Of a stretch of 33,252 bases of DNA, positions 23,803 through 31,522 are shown one piece after another (the stretch's first letter is position 1; the number at the start of each line of letters is the position of its first letter). The position numbers and the translations under genes were made by a program. This DNA comes from JBNLBT01 sp050303435 (GTDB taxonomy: Bacteria; Pseudomonadota; Gammaproteobacteria; Xanthomonadales; Marinicellaceae). Location: the NCBI GenBank assembly GCA_050303435.1, contig JBNLBT010000028.1, positions 1 to 33,252 of the forward strand, written 5' to 3'. Under the pieces are notes generated by a model. That model saw only the letters and a program-made list of their open reading frames with translations, searched no databases and was not told the DNA's origin.

Positions 23803-24411
23803 ATGCCCAGCGAACAACGCCCCGATGCGCCGGCCTGCGCGCGCAACCGCGAACCGATATTGCAGCAATTGCGCAGTCATTTTGCTGATGTCCGCCGGGT
23901 GTTGGAAATAGGCAGCGGCACGGGACAACACGCGGTGTATTTTGCCCGTCATCTGCCGCACCTGCGCTGGCAAACCAGCGACTTGCCGGAAAATCACGAC
24001 GGCATTCAGCAATGGCTGGCGCACAGCGCGCTGGACAATGTCGATCCCCCCATTCCACTGGACGTCAGCCAAACGCCCTGGCCAGTCAGTCCCTGCGACG
24101 CGCTGTTCTCAGCCAACACATTGCACATCATGCCGACTCAGGCGGTGGAACAGCTGTTTGAGCACGCGCCCGCGGTGCTCAGTGCGGGCGCGCCGGTGGT
24201 GATTTATGGCCCCTTCAAGCAGCACGGTCGATACAGTGGCCCCAGCGATCGACAATTTGACCAGTGGCTGAAGGACGAAGCCCCACATCAAGGCATTCGC
24301 GATCTGGAGTGGGTGGATTCACTGGCCCAGCGACAGGGCTTTGAATTGCTTCACAACACACCGATGCCGGCCAACAACCGCTTGCTGTGCTGGCGGCGCA
24401 GCCAAGACTGA
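23803..24411 (+). CDS. DUF938 SAM-dependent methyltransferase
   Basis: A 202-residue cytoplasmic protein of the DUF938 class I methyltransferase-like family. The start, APACARNREPILQQL, is typical; VLEIGSGTGQHAVYFARHLP (about 33-52) is the SAM-binding motif I; SANTLHIMP is the motif IV region; VVIYGPFKQHGRYSGPSDRQFDQWLK is the hallmark of this family. Substrate unknown. No good Shine-Dalgarno precedes the ATG at 23803, but the family alignment starts here and no better start is seen. Its TGA ends at 24411 and the convergent GNAT gene's stop begins at 24412, so the two genes abut without a spare base and no terminator lies between them. Confidence 0.9.
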   Translation: MPSEQRPDAPACARNREPILQQLRSHFADVRRVLEIGSGTGQHAVYFARHLPHLRWQTSDLPENHDGIQQWLAHSALDNVDPPIPLDVSQTPWPVSPCDALFSANTLHIMPTQAVEQLFEHAPAVLSAGAPVVIYGPFKQHGRYSGPSDRQFDQWLKDEAPHQGIRDLEWVDSLAQRQGFELLHNTPMPANNRLLCWRRSQD

Positions 24412-24933
24412 TCAGTCATCGCGCTGCGTTGCGCTGTGAGCAGTCTCATCGCGCAAGCGGCAAGACATCAGGCGGTGATTTGCCCGATCGACAAACCCCA
24501 ATGAGCCGTACAGTTTCCGCGCGCCGCGATTGTCGCGCCGCACTTCCAGATGCAGGGCCTCAAGGGACCAGTCCAGACAACGGCGTTGCAACAGCCGCAT
24601 CGCAGCGCAGCCAATGCCTTGTCCACGTCGTTGCTGGCACACAAACAACTCATCGACAAAGGCGTCTCGGCCACAGAATTCCAGGGAATATCCAAAACAC
24701 AGCACCACATAACCCACCGTTTCCTGATCCACTTTAAGCCACAAAATGCGGCCGTATTCAGGGTGTTGCAACAACTCTGCGATGCCTCGGCGGCGGTCAT
24801 TGATGTCAACATCAACGCCTTCGTCCTTATGAAATTCAGAAACCCAGTGCAGTAAGTGATCAACATCGTCCGGCACCGCTTCAACCAGCTCTGCGATGGG
24901 CCGGTTGCGGAATTCGGTCGTGGGTTTGGACAT
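24412..24933 (-). CDS. GNAT family N-acetyltransferase
   Basis: A 173-residue cytoplasmic acyl-CoA transferase. The GNAT core is clear: VGYVVLCFGYSLEFCGRDAFVDELFVCQQRRGQGIG covers beta4 and the acetyl-CoA pyrophosphate loop (Q-x-x-G-x-G form, QRRGQGIG), followed by LHLEVRRDNRGARKLYGSLGFV for the C-terminal part. The substrate cannot be read from the sequence; small GNATs of this type often act on amines, antibiotics or protein N termini. The ATG at 24933 is used because the earlier in-frame start lies within tRNA-Leu. The gene begins 16 bases after the tRNA 3' end without an intervening terminator, so it is probably on the tRNA transcript. No clear Shine-Dalgarno is seen in that short leader. 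Confidence 0.9.
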   Translation of the reverse strand: MSKPTTEFRNRPIAELVEAVPDDVDHLLHWVSEFHKDEGVDVDINDRRRGIAELLQHPEYGRILWLKVDQETVGYVVLCFGYSLEFCGRDAFVDELFVCQQRRGQGIGCAAMRLLQRRCLDWSLEALHLEVRRDNRGARKLYGSLGFVDRANHRLMSCRLRDETAHSATQRDD

Positions 24934-24949
24934 GTTGGATAAGAATGGT

Positions 24950-25036
24950 TGGTGCCGAGGAGAGGACTCGAACCTCCACGGAGTTTCCCCCACTAGCACC
25001 TGAAGCTAGCGTGTCTACCAATTTCACCACCTCGGC
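24950..25036 (-). tRNA. tRNA-Leu (anticodon CAG)
   Basis: 87 bases including an encoded CCA. The acceptor stem GCCGAGG pairs with CCTCGGC, and the T arm GGTTCGAGTCC is standard. The anticodon stem CTAGC/GCTAG encloses the loop TTCAGGT, giving anticodon CAG, which reads CUG. A long variable arm (GTGGGGGAAACTCCGT) identifies a class II tRNA, consistent with leucine. A good promoter lies just upstream and the GNAT gene just downstream. Confidence 0.97.
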
Positions 25037-25048
25037 GATGGATGCGCT

Positions 25049-25077
25049 ATTGTAATCAAAGCGAACCGATATCTCAA
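25049..25077 (-). promoter_or_regulatory. Sigma-70 promoter for tRNA-Leu (and GNAT gene)
   Basis: On the minus strand TTGAGA (25077-25072) and TACAAT (25054-25049) are separated by exactly 17 bases. Initiation would be near 25042, about 5 bases before the tRNA 5' end. A GC-containing discriminator (AGCGC) follows, as at stringently controlled stable-RNA promoters. Confidence 0.75.
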
Positions 25078-25203
25078 ATAAAAATTGCCCCAGGGGTAAA
25101 AAATTTGTCAGCCTCAAGCTCGGCACCCGGAGTCACTTGCGCTGTGACCACGGGATTTGAGTCTTGCACCCAATCGCCGCAGAGAAGGCGCGCGCAACAG
25201 TTG

Positions 25204-25230
25204 TTGACTCAGTGCATTGTGAGTTAGAAT
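25204..25230 (+). promoter_or_regulatory. Possible promoter of the sigma factor-kinase operon
   Basis: TTGACT (25204-25209) and TAGAAT (25225-25230) with a short 15-base spacer, about 115 bases before the sigma-factor GTG. The spacing is suboptimal, so the site may be weak or need an activator. The rest of 25078-25344 holds no gene that I can support. Confidence 0.3.
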
Positions 25231-25344
25231 GAATCAACACCCAGTGGACGAAATTGCAAGAGGATTCAATGCCATACCCATTCGCCACAACTCAGCACGT
25301 GCGCTGTGCGACATCGGCTGCCAAGCCGTTGTGGAGGTTGAATT

Positions 25345-25911
25345 GTGGGCGATGACATCCAGGGTGAGGTCACCCAGCTACTGAACAAATTCAAAAACGG
25401 CGAAGAAAAAGCGTTGGAGCAATTGGTGCGCATGGTGTACAGCGAGCTGAAGAAAATCGCCGGTTCCATGTTGTCCAGTGAACGCAGAGATCACACCCTG
25501 CAAGCCACCGAACTGGTCAATGAAGCCTATTTGCGCCTGTTTGATGCCACGCGCCTGAACTGGCAGGACCGCTTTCATTTCATTGGTTCAGCCGCATTGG
25601 CCATGCGTCGCATCCTGATTGATCATGCGCGCAAGAAACACGCCTCAAAACGCATCAGCAAGGACGATTTGGTGCCACTGGAATTGTCCGGCGAGCCGTT
25701 CTCGCTGCCGGAACAAAACATCCTGGCCCTCGACGACGCACTGAAACGACTGGCGCAACTGGATCCACGGCAGGCCAAAATCGTTGAATTGCGTTTCTTT
25801 GGCGGTCTCTCAGAACAGGAAGTTGCGGCCTTGCTGGAATTGTCGCGCATGACCATTTCACGTGAGTGGAAAATGGCCAAGCTGTGGTTGCACAGAGAAA
25901 TCAGCAAGTGA
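25345..25911 (+). CDS. ECF-type RNA polymerase sigma factor (Sig-70_X6 group)
   Basis: A 188-residue sigma factor that would direct RNA polymerase to a specific promoter set. Sigma region 2 is seen at LNKFKNGEEKALEQLVRMVYSELKKIA through ATELVNEAYLRLFD and FHFIGSAALAMRRILIDHARKK; region 4 at RLAQLDPRQAKIVELRFFGGLSEQEVAALLELSRMTISREWKMAKLWLHREI (helix-turn-helix SEQEVAALLELSRMTISREW). The pattern with L-x-A-TELVNEAYLRL and the RILIDHARKK end of region 2 is that of the group found beside Ser/Thr kinases. The start is GTG at 25345 with an ideal GGAGG eight bases upstream. There is no anti-sigma gene; instead the stop overlaps the kinase start as GTGA, so kinase activity likely controls this sigma factor. 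Confidence 0.93.
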   Translation: MGDDIQGEVTQLLNKFKNGEEKALEQLVRMVYSELKKIAGSMLSSERRDHTLQATELVNEAYLRLFDATRLNWQDRFHFIGSAALAMRRILIDHARKKHASKRISKDDLVPLELSGEPFSLPEQNILALDDALKRLAQLDPRQAKIVELRFFGGLSEQEVAALLELSRMTISREWKMAKLWLHREISK

Positions 25912-28793
25912 GCGAAGCAGAAAAATACCAGACGCTCAAGCGCATCGTCAGTGACGCCCTGGATTTGCCCGCCAGCCAACGCCTGGCATTCATCCAGGAA
26001 CACTGCGGCGGTGACGCGGACATGCTGGGTGAAGCGCGCTCACTGCTGGACCAGGAAAACGCGCTTGAAACCGGCTTCATGGAACAACCGGCGATGTTGC
26101 AATTGCTCGGTGAATTGTCCGAAAACCCGAACACACTGCCCGATCAAATAGGCCCCTACACCATCCAGGAACAACTCGGCGAAGGCGGCATGGGCACCGT
26201 CTATCTGGCCACGCAAAATGAACCCGTGCATCGCCAGGTGGCCCTGAAAGTGGTCAGTGGCATGCATCAGATCGGCTGGCGGGAACGATTTCACAGTGAA
26301 TGCCAGACTTTGGCCAAACTCAACCATCCGAACATCGCCACGCTGTACGACGCGGGGTTCACCGAAAACGACAACCCCTATCTGGCCATGGAGCTGGTCA
26401 CCGGCAGCAACATCATCGACTGGTGCAAAAAAAATCGCCTGAGCATGCGCGAACGCTTGCTGCTGTTTAAAGACGTGTGCGCCGGTGTGCGGCACGCGCA
26501 TGAAAAAGGCGTGCTGCACTGCGACATCAAGCCCAGCAATGTGCTGGTCACACGCATCAACGACAAACCGATTGCCAAAGTGATCGACTTTGGCATATCA
26601 CAAATGCTGGAAAAACCGGAAAAACAGCGCTTCAACAGCCAATACCAGGCCGGTTCACCGGCGTACATGAGCCCTGAAGCGGCCGCCCGCGACAACCCCA
26701 ACGATCTCGACACACGCAGCGACGTCTATTCACTGGGTTTGTTGCTGTACAAACTGATCATTGACACCCTGCCCTTTTATCAGCCCAAGCAGGATTTGCA
26801 ACAAACCATTGAACGATTGCAAAAAGAAGACCCGCCTTCAATGTTGATCCGATTCAATGAATACGCCGCTGAAAAACGCCGCAAAATCGCAGAGAAACGC
26901 GGCATTTCGGTGAAAAAAATGTTGCGCTATCTGAACAGCGATCTGCACCATGTGGTGCAAAAGTCCATCGCCCGCTCACCCGATCAGCGCTACTCATCAC
27001 CCGCCGATTTGTGGGCCGACATTGAGCATTTTATGCAGCGTGAACCGGTGACCGCGGTGAAGCAGAACTGGATGTATCTGAGCGGAAAATTCATTCACCG
27101 GCGACTGGCCTTGAGCATGACCACCGTGGCGCTTTTTGTGGTGCTGATCGGCGGGGTGATCGCCCGTGGCATCGAAGCGGAGCGCGCCAACCTGGAGGCC
27201 GAACGCAGCAAGAAAGCGCTGGCCGAAACCATGGAAATTTCCGAGTTTCTGATCAATCTGTTTAACTTGGCCGACCCCGACAGCAATCCGGAAAAAGAAA
27301 TCACCGCGCGCGAACTGGTCGACGCGGCCGCAAAGCAACTGGCATCCGATCTGGATCAACAGCCCCTGGCTCGAGCACGCTTCATGCAGACCATCGGCAC
27401 CATCTACAGCAAACTCGATGAATTCAGCAAGGCCGAAGAAATGGTTGGCCAGGCTTTGGCATTGCGTCTGGATGAATTGAAAGAGTCCGATCACTCGGTG
27501 ATTCAGTCCCTGGCCCAGCTGGGCGTGATTCAACGTCGACTGAATCGACCCAAAGACGCCGAGGCTTCATTGCACCGCGCCCTTGACCTGTTGCAACGAT
27601 CCGAACAGGACAGCCCGGCTTTGCGGGCGGACATATACCATCACCTGGGCAATCTTTATATTTCCGCGCAGCGCTACGATGAAGCCGAGCAAGCGCACAA
27701 ACTGGCGCTGCAATTGCGCCAACAGAACCCCGACACCGAGCCCACCTTGGTGGCCGATTCAATGAACAACCTCGGTGTGGTCTATCGCGCCACAAACAAT
27801 TGGCAACAGGCGGCTGAACTGTTGAGTCAGTCCATCGAGATCCACCGAGAAATCTCCGGCCCCGACACTTTGCGGGTTGCCTATGGCTTGAGCAACCTGG
27901 CTTACATTGAGGAAATTCTCAATCATTTCGATCGCGCCGAATCGCTGCAGCTGACCGCACTGGACATTTGGATGCGCAATTACGGCACCGATCACAACAA
28001 CACCATGCTGGTCCTGCTCAACCTGGCCAAATTCATGGAACGTCGCTTGCGCCTGGAAGAATCCATTCAGTGGTGGGATCAGGTGATCAGCAGTGCCTTG
28101 GTCAAACGGCCACTGAGGGCCGCCGAGTTTTATGGCTGGCAAGGCCGCGTGTACGGTCAAATGGGCGATGCAGACGCCGCCACAGCTGCATTCGATCGGG
28201 GTGAACTGTTGTACCAGGCGGCACCGGGCAATGAACAACTGCACGGCAAATTGCTGGTGCGCAAGGCCATGGGGCTGTCTGAATTGTGGCCCAAGGCCGA
28301 CGTGGTGGAATTATTTGAACGTGGCCGTGAAATGATCGTTGCTCAGGCCGGACGCGATGTCAATGATCACGTCTGGGCTCTGCTGGAACTGGCCATATTC
28401 CTCATGCGCGACGAACCGGCCAGTGACGTGGCTTTTGACTTGCTCAGCGAAGCCGATGAAATCGCCGATCGCATCTACAACACACACCACAAGTACCTGT
28501 TTCTGGTCAAAGTCACGCTGGCGGAAATCCTCATCAATCGCGGTGAACTGGACGCCGCAGTGTCCTTGCTCAATCAGGCGCAAAATGTGGCCATCAAAGG
28601 CTACGGAGAGCAGCACAAGTACAATGGACAGGTGATCTGGCAGCGCGCGCGTCTGGCCCAGGCGTTTGGCCAAATAGACACGGCACGTGTACTGGCCCGA
28701 CAAGCCGTTGAAAACTTCACCCAATCCCTGCCCCCAGGCGATGCGTTCACCCAGCGCAGTCGGGACTTGTTGCAGCAACTGAACCGGGACTGA
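25908..28793 (+). CDS. Membrane Ser/Thr protein kinase with TPR domain
   Basis: A 961-residue bitopic membrane protein. Residues 1-80 form a helical N-terminal part (LKRIVSDALDLPASQRLAFIQ) often found in this kinase group. The kinase domain (about 84-375) has the Gly loop LGEGGMGTVYLA, Lys114, Glu131, the catalytic loop HCDIKPSNVLV (Asp206, Asn211), Asp227 in DFG and the GSPAYMSPEA end. The HRD arginine is replaced by Cys205, making it a non-RD kinase. A single transmembrane helix lies at about 400-421, followed by a coiled coil and then TPR-like repeats to the C terminus (about 470-940), presumably exported and sensing a ligand or protein. The start is a GTG overlapping the sigma-factor stop (GTGA); an upstream ATG in frame lies within the sigma gene. 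The likely pathway, periplasmic signal to kinase to sigma factor, is inference. Confidence 0.95.
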   Translation: MSEAEKYQTLKRIVSDALDLPASQRLAFIQEHCGGDADMLGEARSLLDQENALETGFMEQPAMLQLLGELSENPNTLPDQIGPYTIQEQLGEGGMGTVYLATQNEPVHRQVALKVVSGMHQIGWRERFHSECQTLAKLNHPNIATLYDAGFTENDNPYLAMELVTGSNIIDWCKKNRLSMRERLLLFKDVCAGVRHAHEKGVLHCDIKPSNVLVTRINDKPIAKVIDFGISQMLEKPEKQRFNSQYQAGSPAYMSPEAAARDNPNDLDTRSDVYSLGLLLYKLIIDTLPFYQPKQDLQQTIERLQKEDPPSMLIRFNEYAAEKRRKIAEKRGISVKKMLRYLNSDLHHVVQKSIARSPDQRYSSPADLWADIEHFMQREPVTAVKQNWMYLSGKFIHRRLALSMTTVALFVVLIGGVIARGIEAERANLEAERSKKALAETMEISEFLINLFNLADPDSNPEKEITARELVDAAAKQLASDLDQQPLARARFMQTIGTIYSKLDEFSKAEEMVGQALALRLDELKESDHSVIQSLAQLGVIQRRLNRPKDAEASLHRALDLLQRSEQDSPALRADIYHHLGNLYISAQRYDEAEQAHKLALQLRQQNPDTEPTLVADSMNNLGVVYRATNNWQQAAELLSQSIEIHREISGPDTLRVAYGLSNLAYIEEILNHFDRAESLQLTALDIWMRNYGTDHNNTMLVLLNLAKFMERRLRLEESIQWWDQVISSALVKRPLRAAEFYGWQGRVYGQMGDADAATAAFDRGELLYQAAPGNEQLHGKLLVRKAMGLSELWPKADVVELFERGREMIVAQAGRDVNDHVWALLELAIFLMRDEPASDVAFDLLSEADEIADRIYNTHHKYLFLVKVTLAEILINRGELDAAVSLLNQAQNVAIKGYGEQHKYNGQVIWQRARLAQAFGQIDTARVLARQAVENFTQSLPPGDAFTQRSRDLLQQLNRD

Positions 28794-29178
28794 TTTTCAC
28801 CGGCGCATCCATTCAGACCCCTTCTGATCATCAAAACCACTGAACCGTTGACGGCCTGGTCGCAGACGCAACAACTTCGATCGCCATTGGCATGGCACTT
28901 TTGGCTTGCACGGATGCGACAAGCACACACATTTCAGGCCCACAATGTGTCTTTGAGAAAGGCTCAACCAGCACTGAAATCGACTTTTTTAAAAATAAAT
29001 AAAAAAAATGTTACAGTTTTGCGCGCCCTTGCGCATTTGTAGTTATAGAGCCGTGCACTATGGCCACTCTATGGAACCTCTTCAATCTCACAAGGATGTG
29101 AACCTATTGCGGGTCCCGGATCGAAACAGCCTTTCGGTCCGGGGCACAACCACCCCAACCGCTGACATGCATGCCTCA
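28794..29178. other. Gap between convergent kinase and cytochrome genes, with hairpins
   Basis: 385 bases without a supportable gene. It contains an A/T-rich tract (about 28984-29015), a stem with GCGC arms around 29018-29037, a small hairpin TCACA-AGGA-TGTGA (about 29087-29100), a direct repeat CTATGG (about 29058 and 29070), and the strong 12-bp hairpin at 29115-29143. A termination region or a small structured RNA are both possible; neither is proven. Confidence 0.5.
29115..29143. repeat. Strong 12-bp hairpin without T-run
   Basis: CCCGGATCGAAA and TTTCGGTCCGGG pair with one T-G wobble around a 5-base loop. It lies 36 bases beyond the cytochrome gene stop. Neither strand has a following U-tract, so it is not a canonical intrinsic terminator. 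Confidence 0.8.
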
Positions 29179-31008
29179 TCAAGGCACTGAACTCACCACC
29201 ACAGCATCGCTGACCATGTCCACCGGCGCAGATCGACCATAATCTTGCCACAAGCTCTGCATGAACGCGCCCCGGCTTTGGTTGGCCGGCCCCACCGTGA
29301 ATGCGCGACTGCACATGGCATTCTCAGTGGGAAAGGAATGATCGATTGCTTCCTGTGCCAGAAAATCAATGTAATCTTTGCTGGCCACCTGGAATTTCAA
29401 AGTCGCCGTCACCGTCACCGGAAACACCGCACCACTCACCGGCACGGTGTAGTTGACCACGTCGTAGTTGACCGTTTCAGTCGCTTGTTCCGGGTGGGCC
29501 GGGTAACTGATGCCCACCGGCTTCATTTCCAGGTCCGCACCGCCGCGAAACCCAAGCGGTGGAATGCGATTGTCCTTGGCCACGCAGTTGTTCAAGACGA
29601 AATGAAATTTTTTCACGCCGCCGTCCTCCACCACACAGCTGCTGGTGCCGCTGTCCCAGATCCCCTGTAAGGTTTCGTAAATGCGGATTTGCGCGTCTTC
29701 GGTCAACACCCCGGTGGCGGCGTTATAAGCGCCGGATTCCCACAGCAGCACGTCGTTGCCATCGCGCGCTTCCAGGTGCAGCCACATGCGTCGCCCTTCG
29801 GCATAACCGGTCGGCAACTTGTGCCCCGACAGATTGGTGACTTTGACCGCCACATTCAGCTCACTTGCAGTGGCGCCAGTCAGCGAGGTGTCCACCAGCG
29901 CGCTGCGCATTTGCAACATCTCTTCGGCCAAAGTGGTGGTGCGGTCATACGCATCGGATCGGCCCAGCGCGGCGCCGTATTCGCCTTTCAGCACCTGCGG
30001 AATCCAGGTGTTGCCACCGGCAAATTCGTGCACGCGCATGTCGTTGGTGCGAAAACCTTCCGCATCAAAAACACAGGCGCGTGCCAATGAACTGTCTTCC
30101 ACACGCATGTGACACGACTGGCAGGATTCGCCGCCGGTCAGATAGGGCTCTTCAGCACTCATCACATCGCCGTATGAATCGCGAAACAACAAATCCGAGT
30201 AGCGGCTGTTGTTCCACTCCGAATAGGTGCGTTCAATCGGCATGGCCACTGCGGTTTCCACGCCACCATCCCACAGCCGGCGGGCAATGCTGAGGCTGCC
30301 GTTGTCGTCAATTTCCGGTGACGAAACGTCGTGGCAGGTGCCACACATGGCGCTGGAGCCGAGAAAATGCGACTGCTCCCATTCGTGCGGCGGTCCACCG
30401 CTGGAATAGGTGTACGGCCCTTTGCGGCATGGCTCGGCGCCGGTGCCATTGCAGGCCGAATCGTCCAGCCAGATGTCCGCGTTGCCGATCATGAACGGCT
30501 CGGCCGCGGGCCCTTGTGAATCCACGCGATGGCAGGTGTGGCAATTGACGCCCTGGTAATCGTTGCTGTCGTTGTCACTGGCGGTGTCGTGATAGCCGAA
30601 CAGCTCACAGCCGTTCTGGCCGTTGATGTGCGGCGACGGCGGAAAACCTGTTTTCGCCACGCGACCCCCGTACCAGGCCATCGGCGTGTGGCATTTGAGG
30701 CAAAAATCACCGACCCCGGGAATGTCGTTGTTGGCCACATCCAGCGCCGCCCAAAACAGCGGATCCCGCGTGGCGTTGGCCATCATCGATCCGGACCAGG
30801 TCGGGTACGGCATGAAATCGGCGTTGCTCGCCGGTCCACCGTGACAGCCGCTACAGTCGGACGCAGCGTTGAGGAAATACACCAGACCCGGCTGGGTGCC
30901 GTGGGGTGTGAAATCCACTGGATCAACGCCATCGGGGGTTTGGGTTGCAGCAATGACACCGGTGACCACAGGCCACGCCAGTGCCATCGCAAGAATCTGT
31001 TTTCGCAT
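29179..31008 (-). CDS. Secreted pentaheme cytochrome c-type protein
   Basis: A 609-residue exported protein. The first 20-21 residues are a signal peptide (MRKQILAMALAW... GVIA). Five CxxCH heme-attachment motifs are present: CSGCH (near residue 52), CLKCH, CHTCH, CGTCH and CQSCH, all in the N-terminal half (to about residue 300), with extra His and Met residues that may serve as distal ligands. The C-terminal half (about 310-609) has no heme motifs and appears beta-rich (LNVAVKVTNLSGHKLPTGY, FPVTVTATLKFQVASK), perhaps binding another protein or substrate. Such multiheme proteins act in periplasmic or extracellular electron transfer; the partner is unknown. The start is the ATG at 31008; an in-frame TTG six codons earlier is less likely. 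It is monocistronic as far as can be seen. The gene is not otherwise named. Confidence 0.9.
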   Translation of the reverse strand: MRKQILAMALAWPVVTGVIAATQTPDGVDPVDFTPHGTQPGLVYFLNAASDCSGCHGGPASNADFMPYPTWSGSMMANATRDPLFWAALDVANNDIPGVGDFCLKCHTPMAWYGGRVAKTGFPPSPHINGQNGCELFGYHDTASDNDSNDYQGVNCHTCHRVDSQGPAAEPFMIGNADIWLDDSACNGTGAEPCRKGPYTYSSGGPPHEWEQSHFLGSSAMCGTCHDVSSPEIDDNGSLSIARRLWDGGVETAVAMPIERTYSEWNNSRYSDLLFRDSYGDVMSAEEPYLTGGESCQSCHMRVEDSSLARACVFDAEGFRTNDMRVHEFAGGNTWIPQVLKGEYGAALGRSDAYDRTTTLAEEMLQMRSALVDTSLTGATASELNVAVKVTNLSGHKLPTGYAEGRRMWLHLEARDGNDVLLWESGAYNAATGVLTEDAQIRIYETLQGIWDSGTSSCVVEDGGVKKFHFVLNNCVAKDNRIPPLGFRGGADLEMKPVGISYPAHPEQATETVNYDVVNYTVPVSGAVFPVTVTATLKFQVASKDYIDFLAQEAIDHSFPTENAMCSRAFTVGPANQSRGAFMQSLWQDYGRSAPVDMVSDAVVVSSVP

Positions 31009-31163
31009 GCCGGCAATTGGTTTCAATTGAGACTTATTATAGGCCGTCTGTGGACTGAAATAAAGCGTCGGCGATTTCTTACAAGCGCATGTGAAGATGC
31101 TCTACACGCGATTCAGAATACCGCCATAGGATTCTCCGGGTACAGCCGACTAAAATGCCGTCC

Positions 31164-31181
31164 GGGTTGTGAAGGCAACCC
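31164..31181 (+). other. Hairpin in the leader of the ComEA-like gene
   Basis: Arms GGGTTG and CAACCC enclose a 6-base loop (TGAAGG), ending about 19 bases before AGGAG of the downstream gene. The short stem could protect or modulate the leader mRNA; no known riboswitch is recognised. Confidence 0.4.
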
Positions 31182-31213
31182 AAACAATCCATTAACTTTC
31201 AGGAGAAATAAAA

Positions 31214-31471
31214 ATGAAAATCATCAAAACCGCTGTGTTGGCCGCTGTATGGTTTGCCCAATCCCTGTGGGCCGCTGTGAATGTCAACACCGCCGATGCG
31301 GAAGCCATCGCCGCGGAGCTGAACGGCAGCGGCTGGAAAAAAGCCCAGGCCATTGTCGCCTATCGCGAAGCCAACGGCCCGTTCAAAAACATTGAACAGT
31401 TGGCTGAAGTCAAAGGCATCGGTCTGAAAACCGTGGAAAAAAATCGCACAGCCATCAAGCTGAGCGAATGA
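31214..31471 (+). CDS. ComEA-like helix-hairpin-helix protein
   Basis: An 85-residue exported protein. Residues 1-20 are a signal peptide (MKIIKTAVLAAVWFAQSLWA-AV). The remainder is one ComEA-type helix-hairpin-helix DNA-binding unit: VNVNTADAEAIAAELNGSGWKKAQAIVAYREANGPFKNIEQLAEVKGIGLKTVEKN, with the hairpin glycines in GSGWKKA and KGIGLKT. Periplasmic proteins of this type bind incoming DNA during natural transformation, though many small single-HhH relatives are not proven to do so, and no other competence gene is in the window. AGGAG lies 9 bases before the ATG. It is divergent from the cytochrome gene and convergent with the FAD-monooxygenase gene, so it is probably transcribed alone. Confidence 0.92.
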   Translation: MKIIKTAVLAAVWFAQSLWAAVNVNTADAEAIAAELNGSGWKKAQAIVAYREANGPFKNIEQLAEVKGIGLKTVEKNRTAIKLSE

Positions 31472-31522
31472 GCGAAGGTGGGCGGAGCGCGTGGCGTTTC
31501 GTCCACCGCATTTGCGGCGGGT

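Noticed and set aside
28848..29042. 64-residue plus-strand ORF after the kinase gene
   Set aside because: No ribosome site, no domain and low-complexity Lys/Asn end derived from the A/T tract.
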